NCBI GenBank assembly: GCA_038030265.1
Contig: CM075937.1
Location: 19,592,001-19,656,000, forward strand
Source: Corythucha ciliata
Lineage: Eukaryota > Arthropoda > Insecta > Hemiptera > Tingidae
Direction: 5' to 3'
DNA length: 64,000 nt
How positions within the stretch are numbered: the first letter of the stretch is position 1; each line of letters opens with the position of its first letter. Shown piece after piece: positions 1 through 8,471 of the stretch. The notes below the pieces were generated by a model that was given only the letters and a program-made list of their open reading frames with translations, had not been told where the DNA came from and made no database searches. A program made the translations under genes and the position numbers.

Positions 1-454
1 CATACTTGAAATCAAAGATTAAAACTGGCAGGATTTTGTACTTTCCCACTTGAAAGTGACGTCACTACACTGTAATAAGAACTAGTGGTAAACGTTTTTT
101 CCGTTGTTATGAAGCATTTAAAAAATATATTTAACGTTATTTTGTGGGTAGTTTCATACTTAAGTCCTTTATTACAATGGCCCCGTTGTAAAACTTAAAA
201 AATTGCTCAGCACTTGATGAGGTTTTGTTTTCAACACATGTAAAATAAGAGGGAAGGATTAATCGCAATTAATCGTGTTATAGGTTTAAAACGGATCCAT
301 TGTTGTGACGTCACTTCCCTATTTTTCATCTTTTCATTTTTCTGCGTGATAGAGGGGCCAAAAAAGTTTCAACGTGTTTTTTAGTGATAATTTCGTCCTA
401 TTAACTCATTTTCCACGCATTTTAATTTTTTTTATTTTCCGGAAAATAGAGCAT
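1..454. other. AT-rich gene-free sequence
   Basis: I see no open frame of note, no RNA gene and no element boundary here. It is AT-rich single-copy-looking DNA leading into a small tandem repeat. Confidence 0.5.
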
Positions 455-538
455 TGTCAATTTTATGAGGAAATTGTATATTTTATGAGGAAATCGTCAA
501 TTTTATGAGGAAATTGTTTATTTTATGAGGAAATTGTC
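455..538. repeat. 20-bp tandem repeat, four copies
   Basis: The decamer ttttatgagg recurs at 461, 481, 501 and 521, exactly 20 bp apart, separated by aaat(t/c)gt.. stretches. The same unit, strongly degenerate, reappears at 24.06-24.56 kb, so this small array belongs to a family that occurs elsewhere in the window. Confidence 0.9.
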
Positions 539-720
539 CATTGCCGGATAGAGCCATAACATGGCCCCCTCCCACTCTCTGGATCCGCGCCGGCTGCCTA
601 CGCACATAAACACTGGCACTGGCCCGTTCTTGGGTTCTTGTTTTCACGCGTCAGTTCAAGACAAGTTCTCCGCTCTTCACCCCTCCCCCACCCCCACCGA
701 TTCCACCTCAAGTCGTGATG
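539..720. other. left flank of the first LTR element
   Basis: A GC-richer stretch with pyrimidine runs. It ends at the target-site duplication of the first LTR element. No feature is recognised. Confidence 0.4.
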
Positions 721-725
721 GACTC

Positions 726-803
726 TTTATATATCCACGTACACGTATTTGTCATGAACCATTTAATAAACTGAACGATCAAAGCATATGTTAATACACA
801 ACA
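726..803 (-). repeat. 3' LTR of Mag-like copy 1
   Basis: Matches 8389-8466 with a few substitutions. On the minus strand it opens with TGTTGTGTATTAAC. The other boundary is less typical: it ends in a TATATAAA stretch rather than CA, so the outer edge is uncertain by a few bases. Confidence 0.8.
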
Positions 804-815
804 ATTCTCCTCCCC
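804..815 (-). promoter_or_regulatory. polypurine tract of Mag-like copy 1
   Basis: On the minus strand the run GGGGAGGAGAAT directly precedes the LTR start. This is the expected plus-strand primer position for an LTR retroelement and fixes the element's orientation. Confidence 0.75.
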
Positions 816-1931
816 TAACAAAATTTTTTTTTTTTTGTCTGTACTGATATCTTGACCAATCTTCCTCATTTGATTCACATGGCGCCTGTGAAAGATGGCT
901 CCAGTACGAATTGTATAATGGATTCCCGATTTCGAAGATACGATGCCAAAACTCCACTTGATTTTTCGATCTGAGTACTCCCGAAAAGCGACCTTCTCCC
1001 CGATTTCAAATATTCTTCCTTTTTCTTCTTCTACCGCAGCTCGTTGCGTTTTTTCCGCATAATGCTTAGTTTCTTTCAGCATGTCCAAATGAGATCTGAT
1101 AGTTCTCCCCAAGAACAGCTCCGCAGGTGACACACCTGTAATAGAATGAGGTGTTCTTCTATAGGTATAAAAATATTTCAAAAGAGCATCTGAAATATCT
1201 CGCTCATCGTTCAAAATTCGGACAAGGACTGGACGTTTCTTTCTACTTGACCGTTGGTGGCCGGGTGATAAGGTGCCGACATTTTCTGGATTATTCCATT
1301 AATTTGACAAAAAGACTTCAATTCTTGACTTGTGAACTGCGAACCATTGTCTGAAACTATAATTTTTGGTAAACCAAGCGAGGCAAAAAACAATTTCAAT
1401 ATTCGCAAAGTTTCAACGGCTGACATCGAGATCGAGTTAGCCTGTTGAACCTCTACCCATTTGCTGTAGGCGTCGACTATTAACAAATACGTTTTTTTTT
1501 TAAAGGCCCCGCGAAGTCCACATGGATTCTTTCCATTGGTGCTGAAGGATACTCCCATTGATGCAAAGGCACTTTTACCGGATTGTTCCCAGATCGTTGA
1601 CAAGGGAGACAGTTCTTAATTAAGGTCTCAATATCAGCGTCAATTCCTGGCCACCAAACATAACTTCTGGCCAAACTCTTTATCCTGACTATTCCAAGAT
1701 GTCCTTCATGCAGCTCGACCAGAATTTGTTTTCGAAATTTCAACGGAATGTACACCCTCTGACCTAAGAGCAGGCAGTTATTATTCAATAAAAAATCTTC
1801 CAACTCTTGATTAAACGACATCTATCGATCCAAACTCCTCCTCTTTTTCAGAGCCTCCACGATCGCCATTGCGCTTGAGTCATTTTTTAATTCCTTGGAA
1901 ATGTCGTCTGCTGTAATAGTAATGTACGCAC

Positions 1932-3140
1932 CTAATGGAACAAAAATATATCTGAATCGAGACACTCCTGGATTTCTTCACTCGAAGTCAGAAGCCTCGA
2001 GAGGACATCAGCATTGCCGTGTAAAGATGATTTTCTGTATGAAATATCAAAATCAAATCCTTGAAGAAATACAGCGAAGTGCTGCATCCGCACAGCTGTC
2101 AACGTTGAGCAATGTTTAGAGGGTGAAAAAATGGTCACTAGAGGACGATGATATGTAAGGAGCGTAAATTTATGGCCGTATAAATACTTGTAAAATTTTT
2201 AACTCCGAAAACGATTCCCAGAGCCTCTTTATCAATCTGACTGTACCGTTTCTCCGACGATGACAAAACTTTACTTGCAAAAGCAATCGGACGTTCACTA
2301 CCGTCATCCATTACATGGGAAAGAACAGCTCCCAACCCAAACGGACTGGCATCCGTCGCAAGTACCAACTTCGTGTTAGGGTCAAAATGAGCCAAAACTT
2401 CGTCCAACAATATTTTCTCCTTCAGTTTACGAAAAGCCTCTTGACATTTACCATTGAATGCAAATTTACTATCTTTCTTGAGGAACTCGTATAGTGGATG
2501 TGCGATTGTACTAAAATTCCTGATGAACCGACCATAAAAAGATACGAGACCCAAGAAAGACCGAACTTGGGAAACGTTCTGAGGCTCAGGAATACTGCAT
2601 CTATTTTCCCTTGAATTCCCTTTGAACATATTCCACAGAGTCTACGAAAAATGAACACTTAGCTTGATTCACGTGAATATTGTTATCTGCTAACCGACTG
2701 AACACTTCATTGAGTTTTTCGTAGTGTTCATCCTCAGTTTTAGTGGCAACACAAATATCATCGAAGAAAATCGATAAACCTTCGATTCCCGACAAAACTT
2801 GCTCGATAGTTCGTTGCCAAATAGCTGGTGAGCTAGCTAATCCGAAGGGAAGGCGTAAATAGATGTACAACCCGAAAGGAGTGTTAAGAGTCAGGTAGTG
2901 TTGGTCATCAGGGTGGACTTCTATGTGCGTGTAGGCTTGTATGACATCTATTTTCGAAAAAAAATTATTGTTTCCCAAATTAGCTAGATAATCCTCCACA
3001 TTTGGAATGGGATACTCGTCCACTAACAACTGAGGATTTATAGTAGACTTGAAATCTCCACACAACCGTAAAGATCCGTCGCTTTTCGTTATAGGTACTA
3101 TTGGTGTAGCGTAAGCCGAACGTTCGACTTTTTTTATCAC
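1932..3140 (-). pseudogene. reverse transcriptase / RNase H remnant of Mag-like copy 1
   Basis: RT fingers and palm lie in 3140-2601 (PIVPITKSDGSLRLCGDFK, SKIDVIQAYTHI, LPFGLASSPAIWQ, and the catalytic box as FFDDI instead of the usual YxDD). Thumb and connection, including the SFLGLVSFYGRFIRNFS motif, lie in 2629-2138. RNase H continues there (ATDASPFGLGAVL, IDKEALGIVFGVK) and ends in 2138-1932 with HGNADVLSRL. At least two frame changes break it. It is continuous with the integrase remnant downstream and the protease upstream, as in a gypsy pol. Confidence 0.85.
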
Positions 3141-3151
3141 ATGTTCTCTCT

Positions 3152-3715
3152 CTAAACGCTCAATGATGCAATTTTGGCATGAGAGAAAATGGCACTATTC
3201 TTACTTTCCAAAAAACTGGGACTGAAGTTGCTTTGACGTACACTCTTGCTTTTACCTTCCGGTAAAAATAACCGGAACCGGTTTCCAACCGGTTTGAAAA
3301 TAACGTCATGTTTTTTGAACAAACTGTCTAATTTATTTTTCTCAACTTCCGAATCGATCGAATTTAGGTCACTTGCAAATAACAGATTATTTAAATCCAA
3401 ATTAAGAGCACAAATCCAGTCTAATCCCAAGATATTCGACCTGCCTTTGTTAAATACGTAAAGGTCCAACGTTCCCTTGTGGCCTACAACCGATTCTTTT
3501 ACAGGTACATGACCAATAACTTCAACCGCATCTCCCGTGTAGGTCTTTAATTTAATTTCTGAGCTATTCAAGGGCAGTTTAGGAAATAATTTGCGAAAAC
3601 GGTCCTCACCCATTAAAGAAACTGTCGCGCCAGTACCAATCAGGAATTTATCCGTTCGATTATTTCCAAAATCAACATGGACTAAAATTTTACGACTTAC
3701 AGGTGGTTGTTTCAC
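3152..3715 (-). pseudogene. aspartic protease remnant, catalytic Asp lost
   Basis: This is the retropepsin domain between gag and RT. The signature reads FLIGTGATVSLMG where the family has D[ST]GA. The catalytic Asp codon GAT is GGT in minus sense (near 3643), so this copy is enzymatically dead even where the frame is open. The hydrophobic second motif (GRSNILGLDWI) is kept. The following segment, with RLFLPEGKSKSV, is the linker to RT. The domain normally cleaves the gag-pol polyprotein during particle maturation. Confidence 0.8.
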
Positions 3716-3755
3716 TGACCAGGCTCTATCATCGACGATATAGAGCTATAGAGAG

Positions 3756-4141
3756 CTATAGCTTTCTTATTTTCCTTGAATTTGGTGACCGATTAGGACA
3801 TGCCCGTGATAAATGACCCGGTTCCTTGCACCTGAAACATGTAGCCGTCTCAAAACGACATTCGAAATCTGAGTGTCCAACAATACCACAACGTGTGCAA
3901 CGAGATTTCTTTGCTTCGGAGCATTCCTTGTTTTCTTTACTAGTCAAGCTCAATGGTTTAGAAAACTTACTCCTACTAACCGATGTTAAACGATCTACTT
4001 CGGATTCATTTGGTGAAAAACTCCGCAAAACCTTGGCGTTTTTCCGATTTAATTCATAAGCTGTAGAAATTTCCAGCGCCTGGGCAACAGTGACATCCTT
4101 CTGACTTAACAAAAGTACGCGAAGATCGTCGCTTCTTACGC
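3756..4141 (-). pseudogene. gag 3' part with two zinc knuckles, Mag-like copy 1
   Basis: The C-terminal half of gag. Two CCHC knuckles are visible, CTRCGIVGHSDFEC and CFRCKEPGHLSRAC, which bind genomic RNA in retroelement particles. Upstream, reading continues in frame across the nested element into 7899-8374 once the nested element and one 4-bp target duplication are ignored. The frame closes at a stop produced inside a short duplicated AGCTATAG sequence near 3739-3765. Confidence 0.85.
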
Positions 4142-4252
4142 TGTATTGATACCAAAATACTTTCTTTATTCAAACTCCAAAATCTAACCTTTTATTAAAA
4201 TTTCACTTTAAAATCATATTGTTGCTTCAGTTGGAAATATGGAATCATTACA
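4142..4252 (-). repeat. 3' LTR of Mag-like copy 2
   Basis: 111 bp with plus-strand ends TGTATTGATACC and ATCATTACA. It is identical to 7788-7898 except for one A/G near position 4243. The integrase frame runs into it and stops at 4214. Confidence 0.95.
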
Positions 4253-5098
4253 CTTTCCCCTCCTCGGAAAGACCACACAGCCACTGCTGATGTATGGTGG
4301 GACGTTTTTAATGGAAGCTATTTTTATGGAACCGTCATCGTCCTTGTAACGCACCGTTTTCGGTGTGCCGTTGAAGAAAGTTACATTCTCGACTTGAAAC
4401 GGTCCTTTAACGTTAGGGGATTTTCTGTCGGTTGTCGTTTGTACGAGTACAAACATTCCTTTCTGAAATGTAGGAATTTTCTTGGAATGACGTCGATCGA
4501 AGTTTCGCTTCATATTTTCTTGGTATTTCTTTTCGGTGTTTAGATCGTGTGGCTGCTCTCGTATCATGTCGTTCGTGATTCCGTATCGGACGTCAGCTGG
4601 AAAAAGTGAAAGGGTCTCAAAAGCTTTGAAATGAGGGGAGCACCCGATGCTCGTCGAGTAAGATCTGTTGAGGTGATTGACGGCCGCCTCCAAGCATGCT
4701 TTCCACCCTCCTCTGTAGGTTTCGTACAAGGATAAAAACTGCTTGATATCCCTTATTTTCCTTTCGACGAGCCCATTTCCTTGAGGATGGTAAGGTGAGG
4801 ACTTTATTAGTTTTATATTCTTTTCAGTCGCAAACGATTCGAGTAATTTCGATGCAAATTGAGAACCATTGTCACTAATAATTTTTTTTACTTTGTCGAT
4901 GACAGGGAGTTTAGAGAGATAATTTACGACAGCTCTTGCGCTTTCTCGCATGGCCTTAGCTGTGGTGAATTTTGAATGTTCATCAACAACAACTAGGAAT
5001 GATTTTGATGTTCTTTGACCTTCTTTCTTTTTGGGAAGCACCGCAAAGTCAACGTGTATGTTTTCAAATGGTACCTTTGATGCTTGTGGAATAATCAT
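4214..5098 (-). pseudogene. integrase core, Mag-like copy 2
   Basis: This frame carries the integrase catalytic core and C-terminal domain of the nested element. The D,D,E triad is visible: Asp in IHVDFAVLP, Asp in ISDNGSQFAS, and Glu in NGLVERKIRDIK, with the usual SPYHPQGNG between the last two. The C-terminal part has a chromatin-binding-like FQKGMFVLVQ segment. The apparent ATG overlaps the stop of the upstream frame (ATGA at 5095-5098). The family has one continuous pol here, so this is more likely a one-base shift than a real separate gene. Confidence 0.85.
4253..4265 (-). promoter_or_regulatory. polypurine tract of Mag-like copy 2
   Basis: The minus-strand run GAGGAGGGGAAAG abuts the 3' LTR exactly, as required for priming second-strand synthesis. 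Confidence 0.85.
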
Positions 5099-6040
5099 TC
5101 ATCTGGTTTGGGACGAAATTTGAACTTGGCGATTTGACATACAGGACAGCTTTTCACATATTGAAGAATAGATGACTTCATTCCGGGCCAAAAAAATCTC
5201 TTCCTCACCTTTAAATAGGTACGAAGAAAACCGTCGTGCCCTCCAGAATCTGGATCATCGTGGTACGCACGTAGCACTTCAACAATATTCTGGGGATTCA
5301 TCTCTATTCTCCCAGCGAGTTTTTGCAGTGCATTTATTGGGGACGGTGCACCTTCAAGGCATAATGGAGATAAAGCGTCAGCATTTTCCATTTCTTTTCC
5401 GCAACGGTGGTTGATAATTAGATCAAAACCCATCAAAAATACCTGCCACCGCCCCAATCGACCTTTCGGTTCCTTCAGGTTTAAAATGAAACTGAGCGCT
5501 TGGTGATCTGTATGAACGACGAATGGGCGAGCTTCAAGATAGGTCCTGAAATATTCAATTGCCTTAACTACTGCTAAACCCTCCTTGTCGGTCACCGAGT
5601 AGTTGCACTCTGCCGAAGTGAACGTGTGTGAATAATAAGCTATCACCCGGAGCTGCTGACTTTTAGGCTTAGACGGATCCCTTTGATGAAGTATTGCACC
5701 ACAACCGTAATTAGATGCGTCAGTACAAAGTTCAAATTTTAAGCTCCAATCAGGTAATTGGAGGACAGGATTTGACGAAATTGCCTGTTTTAGCAATTTA
5801 AAAGCTTTTTCTGCTTCGGGATTCCATTGGAAAACAGTGCCTTTTGCTTTTAACTTGTCGAGAGGTCTAACTATGTGGGCGTAGTTTTTAATGAAAGACC
5901 GAAAATGACCAGTAAGACCTCTGAAAACTCTCAAGGAGTGTAGGTCTCCGGGTCGCGACATATTTCTAATTTTTTGAACAGACTCCTCATTCGTTGACTT
6001 TGTTTTGCCGTCTATTTTCCTTCCTAGAAACGACACCTGG
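5095..6040 (-). pseudogene. RT thumb, RNase H and integrase zinc domain, Mag-like copy 2
   Basis: Starts in the RT connection just inside the MITE insertion. The frame shows FRGLTGHFRSFIKNYAHIVRP (RT thumb), ELCTDASNYGCGAIL and VTDKEGLAVVKAIEYFR (RNase H Asp and Glu), VVHTDHQAL (Asp), ENADALSP, and the integrase HHCC region ending KSCPVCQIAK. It is open over 313 codons. The RT palm lies on the other side of the MITE. Confidence 0.85.
5224..5323 (+). repeat. inverted repeat, pol copy (partner at 6678-6777)
   Basis: One hundred bases of the RNase H/integrase junction. They reappear reverse-complemented at 6678-6777 with about one mismatch. This is the original location because it is in frame with pol. 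Confidence 0.9.
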
Positions 6041-6175
6041 GGGCTTATTCTCTAACTCCGAAGCAATAGCTTTTTCGAAGTCATATGTTTATTTCATTGA
6101 TTTTCTTCAAACAAATGAATGAAATAAACACATGGCTGGCGAAAAAAATATTGCTTGTTGTTAGAGAATAGGCCC
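6041..6175. mobile_element. 135-bp MITE in pol of Mag-like copy 2
   Basis: Terminal inverted repeats gggcttattctctaac and, reverse-complemented from the other end, gggcctattctctaac (one mismatch). The 5-bp target duplication cctgg lies at 6036-6040 and 6176-6180. The interior is also self-complementary (a tttatttcatt block and its complement), so the element folds almost end to end. Removing it and one cctgg restores a continuous RT. It has no coding capacity. The superfamily is not determined; the 5-bp duplication argues against Tc1 and PIF. Confidence 0.88.
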
Positions 6176-6677
6176 CCTGGTCTTTACAGAATACGCTCTT
6201 CTTGGAATTAACAACAAGACCATATGATTGCAATCGTTCAAGTACAACGTCAGTTTTTCTTCGGCATTCCTCCGGAGTACGTCCACCAATTACGATGTCA
6301 TCGATGTAAACCCAAATAAATGGATCTTCCAGAAGAGTACCCAGGACTGATGACATAGTACGCTGGAACTTAGATGGCGAGTTTTTCCAGCCGAAGGGCA
6401 AAAAATTAAATTCGTAATGCCCGAAAGGAAGGACAAATGCCGTGTACTGTTTTGTATTTTCGGTAAGAGGGACTTGGTGAAACCCATCCTTTAAGTCAAT
6501 TTTGGAAAAAGAAGAACATCCTCCCAGATTTGATATTATTTCATCGATGAACGGGAAAGGAAATGGATCAAGCTCGGTGTGTGAGTTAATTTCCCGATAA
6601 TCTTGGCATAGACGCCAATTACCATCAGCCTTCGGGACAATGACGCAAGGTGACGCGAAGTCTGACTGAGAGGGCCG
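6176..6677 (-). pseudogene. RT fingers and palm, Mag-like copy 2
   Basis: Immediately after the inverted 100-bp block the minus strand reads RT: a VPKADGNWRLCQDYREIN-type finger, SFSKIDLKDGFHQVP, then FNFLPFGWKNSPSKFQRTM and the catalytic box IWVYIDDIVIGG. Two frames are needed to cover it. It ends at the MITE. The protease and gag C-terminus that should precede it are absent. Confidence 0.85.
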
Positions 6678-6777
6678 AAAACTCGCTGGGAGAATAGAGG
6701 TGAATCCCCAGAATATTGTTGAAGTGCTACGTGCGTACCACGATGATCCAGATTCTGGAGGGCACGACGGTTTTCTT
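6678..6777 (-). repeat. inverted 100-bp copy of pol at the gag-pol junction
   Basis: Reverse complement of 5224-5323. It sits exactly where the nucleocapsid and protease coding region of this element should be, joined without gaps to gag on one side and RT on the other. This looks like filler DNA copied during break repair or an aberrant template switch. Confidence 0.9.
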
Positions 6778-7575
6778 TAATATTATAACTAGGGGAACAA
6801 TCAAGTGAATCAATGGAGCTCACCCACGGTTTTCCCTTTGGCACGGTTTTGTTGAAATTGCTCGACCAAGGTTTGATTTTCTCCATCGCAAGCCGGAGTT
6901 GCTCTTTTTCTTCAATATGCTGTACCATCAATCGATTTTGAATAGGTTCTGGAAGGCCATCTTTCATCAAGATGTTGAAAGCTCTGGCAGGCAAAACTCC
7001 ATAGGCGAGATTTAGAAGACGTTGCTTTTCGTAGTAGTATTCCATGAGTGGCCCACTCCTATACGACCATGAGTTCGCTCGCTCGGCCAGTTGTAACATA
7101 TTTTGGCCGAAAGCAGATTGAAACAGTTCTTTCCAATGAGACCAGGGCCGCTCAGTCCCATCGCCAAGTAGTGAAAAAAACCATTTCTCGGCGATGCTCC
7201 CAGGAACGAAATTTGAAATAAGGTTATTAATCTTCAATTCATCGGTGGTCCACTGGTTTATGACGCATGCCTTTTCATAGACTGCCAACCAAACCTTAGT
7301 ATCTTCGTTTTTACCATCAAACTTAGGAATTGACGTTTTTTGAGGTGATTCTCGACTTGCTTGGAAACAACATTTCATCGAGGATGTAAAATCTTGAAGC
7401 AATTCTCTCATAAAATGTAAGTTATTCTCGTGTTGATTTTGGAGAAAAGCCGAGAGAGACGAAAAATTCAAATTGTCATGAACAACTTCATGTGGTTCAC
7501 CGAGGTTAGACAAGTGAGATATTAACGATCTATCGAGCTCAACTCTGATTGTCTTATGCGTGAATTCTTCCGACA
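6778..7575 (-). pseudogene. truncated gag of Mag-like copy 2
   Basis: Best start is ATG at 7575 (the frame is open further upstream to about 7690 but without ATG). About 265 codons resemble a gypsy gag capsid region: IPKFDGKNEDTKVWLAVYEK, then the QLAERANSWSYRSGPLMEYYYEKQRLL and ARAFNILMKDGLPEPIQNRL type segments, seen as parts of one frame. The zinc-knuckle end is missing because the frame runs into the inverted pol fragment at 6777. It would have formed the particle shell. Confidence 0.75.
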
Positions 7576-7770
7576 TTAAGGATGCAACTACATCAAGCGC
7601 GAGTAAAGATGTATGTAGGCGTAAGTCGCGATGTTCGGGAGCCAAATAGGTCCACTCCGACGACGCAATGGACTCAATGGTCCACTCTTAAAGCAATGGA
7701 GGTAATAATTACCGCCCGACTTTTTAAACCGCAGGTGAACTGCTTCCATCCAGGAACAAGCGATGTTATT

Positions 7771-7784
7771 TGCCGACTGCGCCA
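7771..7784 (-). promoter_or_regulatory. primer binding site of Mag-like copy 2
   Basis: The minus strand reads TGGCGCAGTCGGCA three bases after the 5' LTR. It would pair with a tRNA ending ...CUGCGCCA, which fits an animal tRNA-Ser acceptor end (family knowledge from memory, not searched). Confidence 0.7.
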
Positions 7785-7787
7785 AAA

Positions 7788-7898
7788 TGTATTGATACCA
7801 AAATACTTTCTTTATTCAAACTCCAAAATCTAACCTTTTATTAAAATTTCACTTTAAAATCATATTGTTGCTTCAGTTGGAAATATGGGATCATTACA
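7788..7898 (-). repeat. 5' LTR of Mag-like copy 2
   Basis: 111 bp, TG...CA, one mismatch to 4142-4252. Followed by the duplicated target ACGC at 7899-7902. Confidence 0.95.
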
Positions 7899-8374
7899 AC
7901 GCCCGCAACGAACTGTTTACTCAACGCTTCCTTCAACCAATTGCTAGGAAATTGGCAATATTTGGATAATCGATTTAAATCGGCGTAAAAGTCCTGAACC
8001 GATTCGACTTCTGTTTGCGACCGCATCTGAAATTTAATTCTTTCAGTGATTTTATGTGGCGCGGATTGAAACAATCCGTCTAAAATTTGCTGTGAATCAT
8101 CAAACGACTTGGACTCCGGCTTTGAAGGCTCACACATATCCCACAATTTACGGTAGGTCGTATCGTCAAGGCCACTCAACAGACAGAGTGCCCATTTTGA
8201 CTCCGGAACATTGTGAAGATCAAAAATGTTTCGAATTCTTTGCCTGTACACCATCCAGTCGGTTACTTCGGCATCGAACGAAGGAATTTTTACGTTGAAC
8301 GAGCTATTCTCTTGCTTCTACGACGAACCATCGCTCGAAAATGGCAAACTCGCCTTTTTATTTCGTGATCCCAT
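7899..8374 (-). pseudogene. gag 5' part, Mag-like copy 1
   Basis: Starts at ATG 8374 and reads 18 codons to a TAG at 8320-8318, then stays open in the same frame through VTDWMVYRQRIRNIFDLHNV and SQTEVESVQDFYADLNRLSKY-type gag sequence to the nested element. The frame resumes at 4141 in 3756-4141. The single stop and the insertion are the only lesions in this half. The start codon lies inside the primer binding site, which is unusual. Confidence 0.75.
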
Positions 8375-8386
8375 CCTCGTAAGCCA
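8370..8386 (-). promoter_or_regulatory. primer binding site of Mag-like copy 1
   Basis: The minus strand reads TGGCTTACGAGGATGGG two bases after the 5' LTR. Its inner part matches the complement of a tRNA-Ser acceptor/T-stem imperfectly, so the primer tRNA is uncertain. Confidence 0.55.
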
Positions 8387-8388
8387 GT

Positions 8389-8466
8389 TTTATATATTCA
8401 CGTACACGTATTTGTCACGAACCATTTAATAAACTGAACGATCAAAGCATATGGTAATACACAACG
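8389..8466 (-). repeat. 5' LTR of Mag-like copy 1
   Basis: Partner of 726-803; differs by a handful of substitutions, including the terminal base. The higher divergence than between the LTRs of copy 2 agrees with copy 1 being the older, host insertion. Confidence 0.8.
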
Positions 8467-8471
8467 GACTC

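Larger units (their letters stand above)
708..1821 (-). pseudogene. integrase remnant of Mag-like copy 1
   Basis: Three overlapping frames cover a Ty3/gypsy integrase. The first (1821-1480) holds the HHCC zinc-binding region (VELHEGHLG, then CLPCQRSG) and the first catalytic Asp in IHVDFAGP. The second (1603-1211) holds the second Asp in VSDNGSQFTS and the Glu in NGQVERNVQS. The third (1214-708) holds the C-terminal domain and runs into the LTR. The break between the first two falls at a ten-T run near 1492-1501, so a homopolymer indel is likely. The enzyme would have inserted the element's cDNA into host DNA. It cannot be made intact from this copy. Confidence 0.85.
4142..7898 (-). mobile_element. 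Mag-like LTR element, copy 2, nested in gag of copy 1
   Basis: A complete insertion bounded by 111-bp LTRs (4142-4252 and 7788-7898) that start TG, end CA and differ at one position. The 4-bp target duplication ACGC lies at 4138-4141 and 7899-7902. It is 3757 bp, read on the minus strand: 5' LTR, PBS, gag, (protease missing), RT, RNase H, integrase, polypurine tract, 3' LTR. The near-identical LTRs mean recent insertion, yet the interior is internally deleted and carries a 100-bp inverted copy of its own pol plus a MITE. It was therefore probably mobilised in trans as a defective copy, or damaged soon after insertion (inference). Confidence 0.92.
721..8471 (-). mobile_element. Mag-like Ty3/gypsy LTR element, copy 1, interrupted
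   Basis: A degenerate LTR retrotransposon read on the minus strand. Short LTRs lie at 726-803 and 8389-8466. The flanking pentamer gactc at 721-725 and 8467-8471 is the likely target-site duplication. Order in transcription sense: 5' LTR, PBS, gag with zinc knuckles, protease, reverse transcriptase, RNase H, integrase, polypurine tract, 3' LTR; no env. Without the nested element it is about 4 kb. LTRs near 78 bp and two CCHC knuckles point to the Mag lineage, whose founding Bombyx element has LTRs of similar size (from memory). All reading frames are broken and the copy is dead. A second LTR element sits in gag at 4142-7898. Confidence 0.85.
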
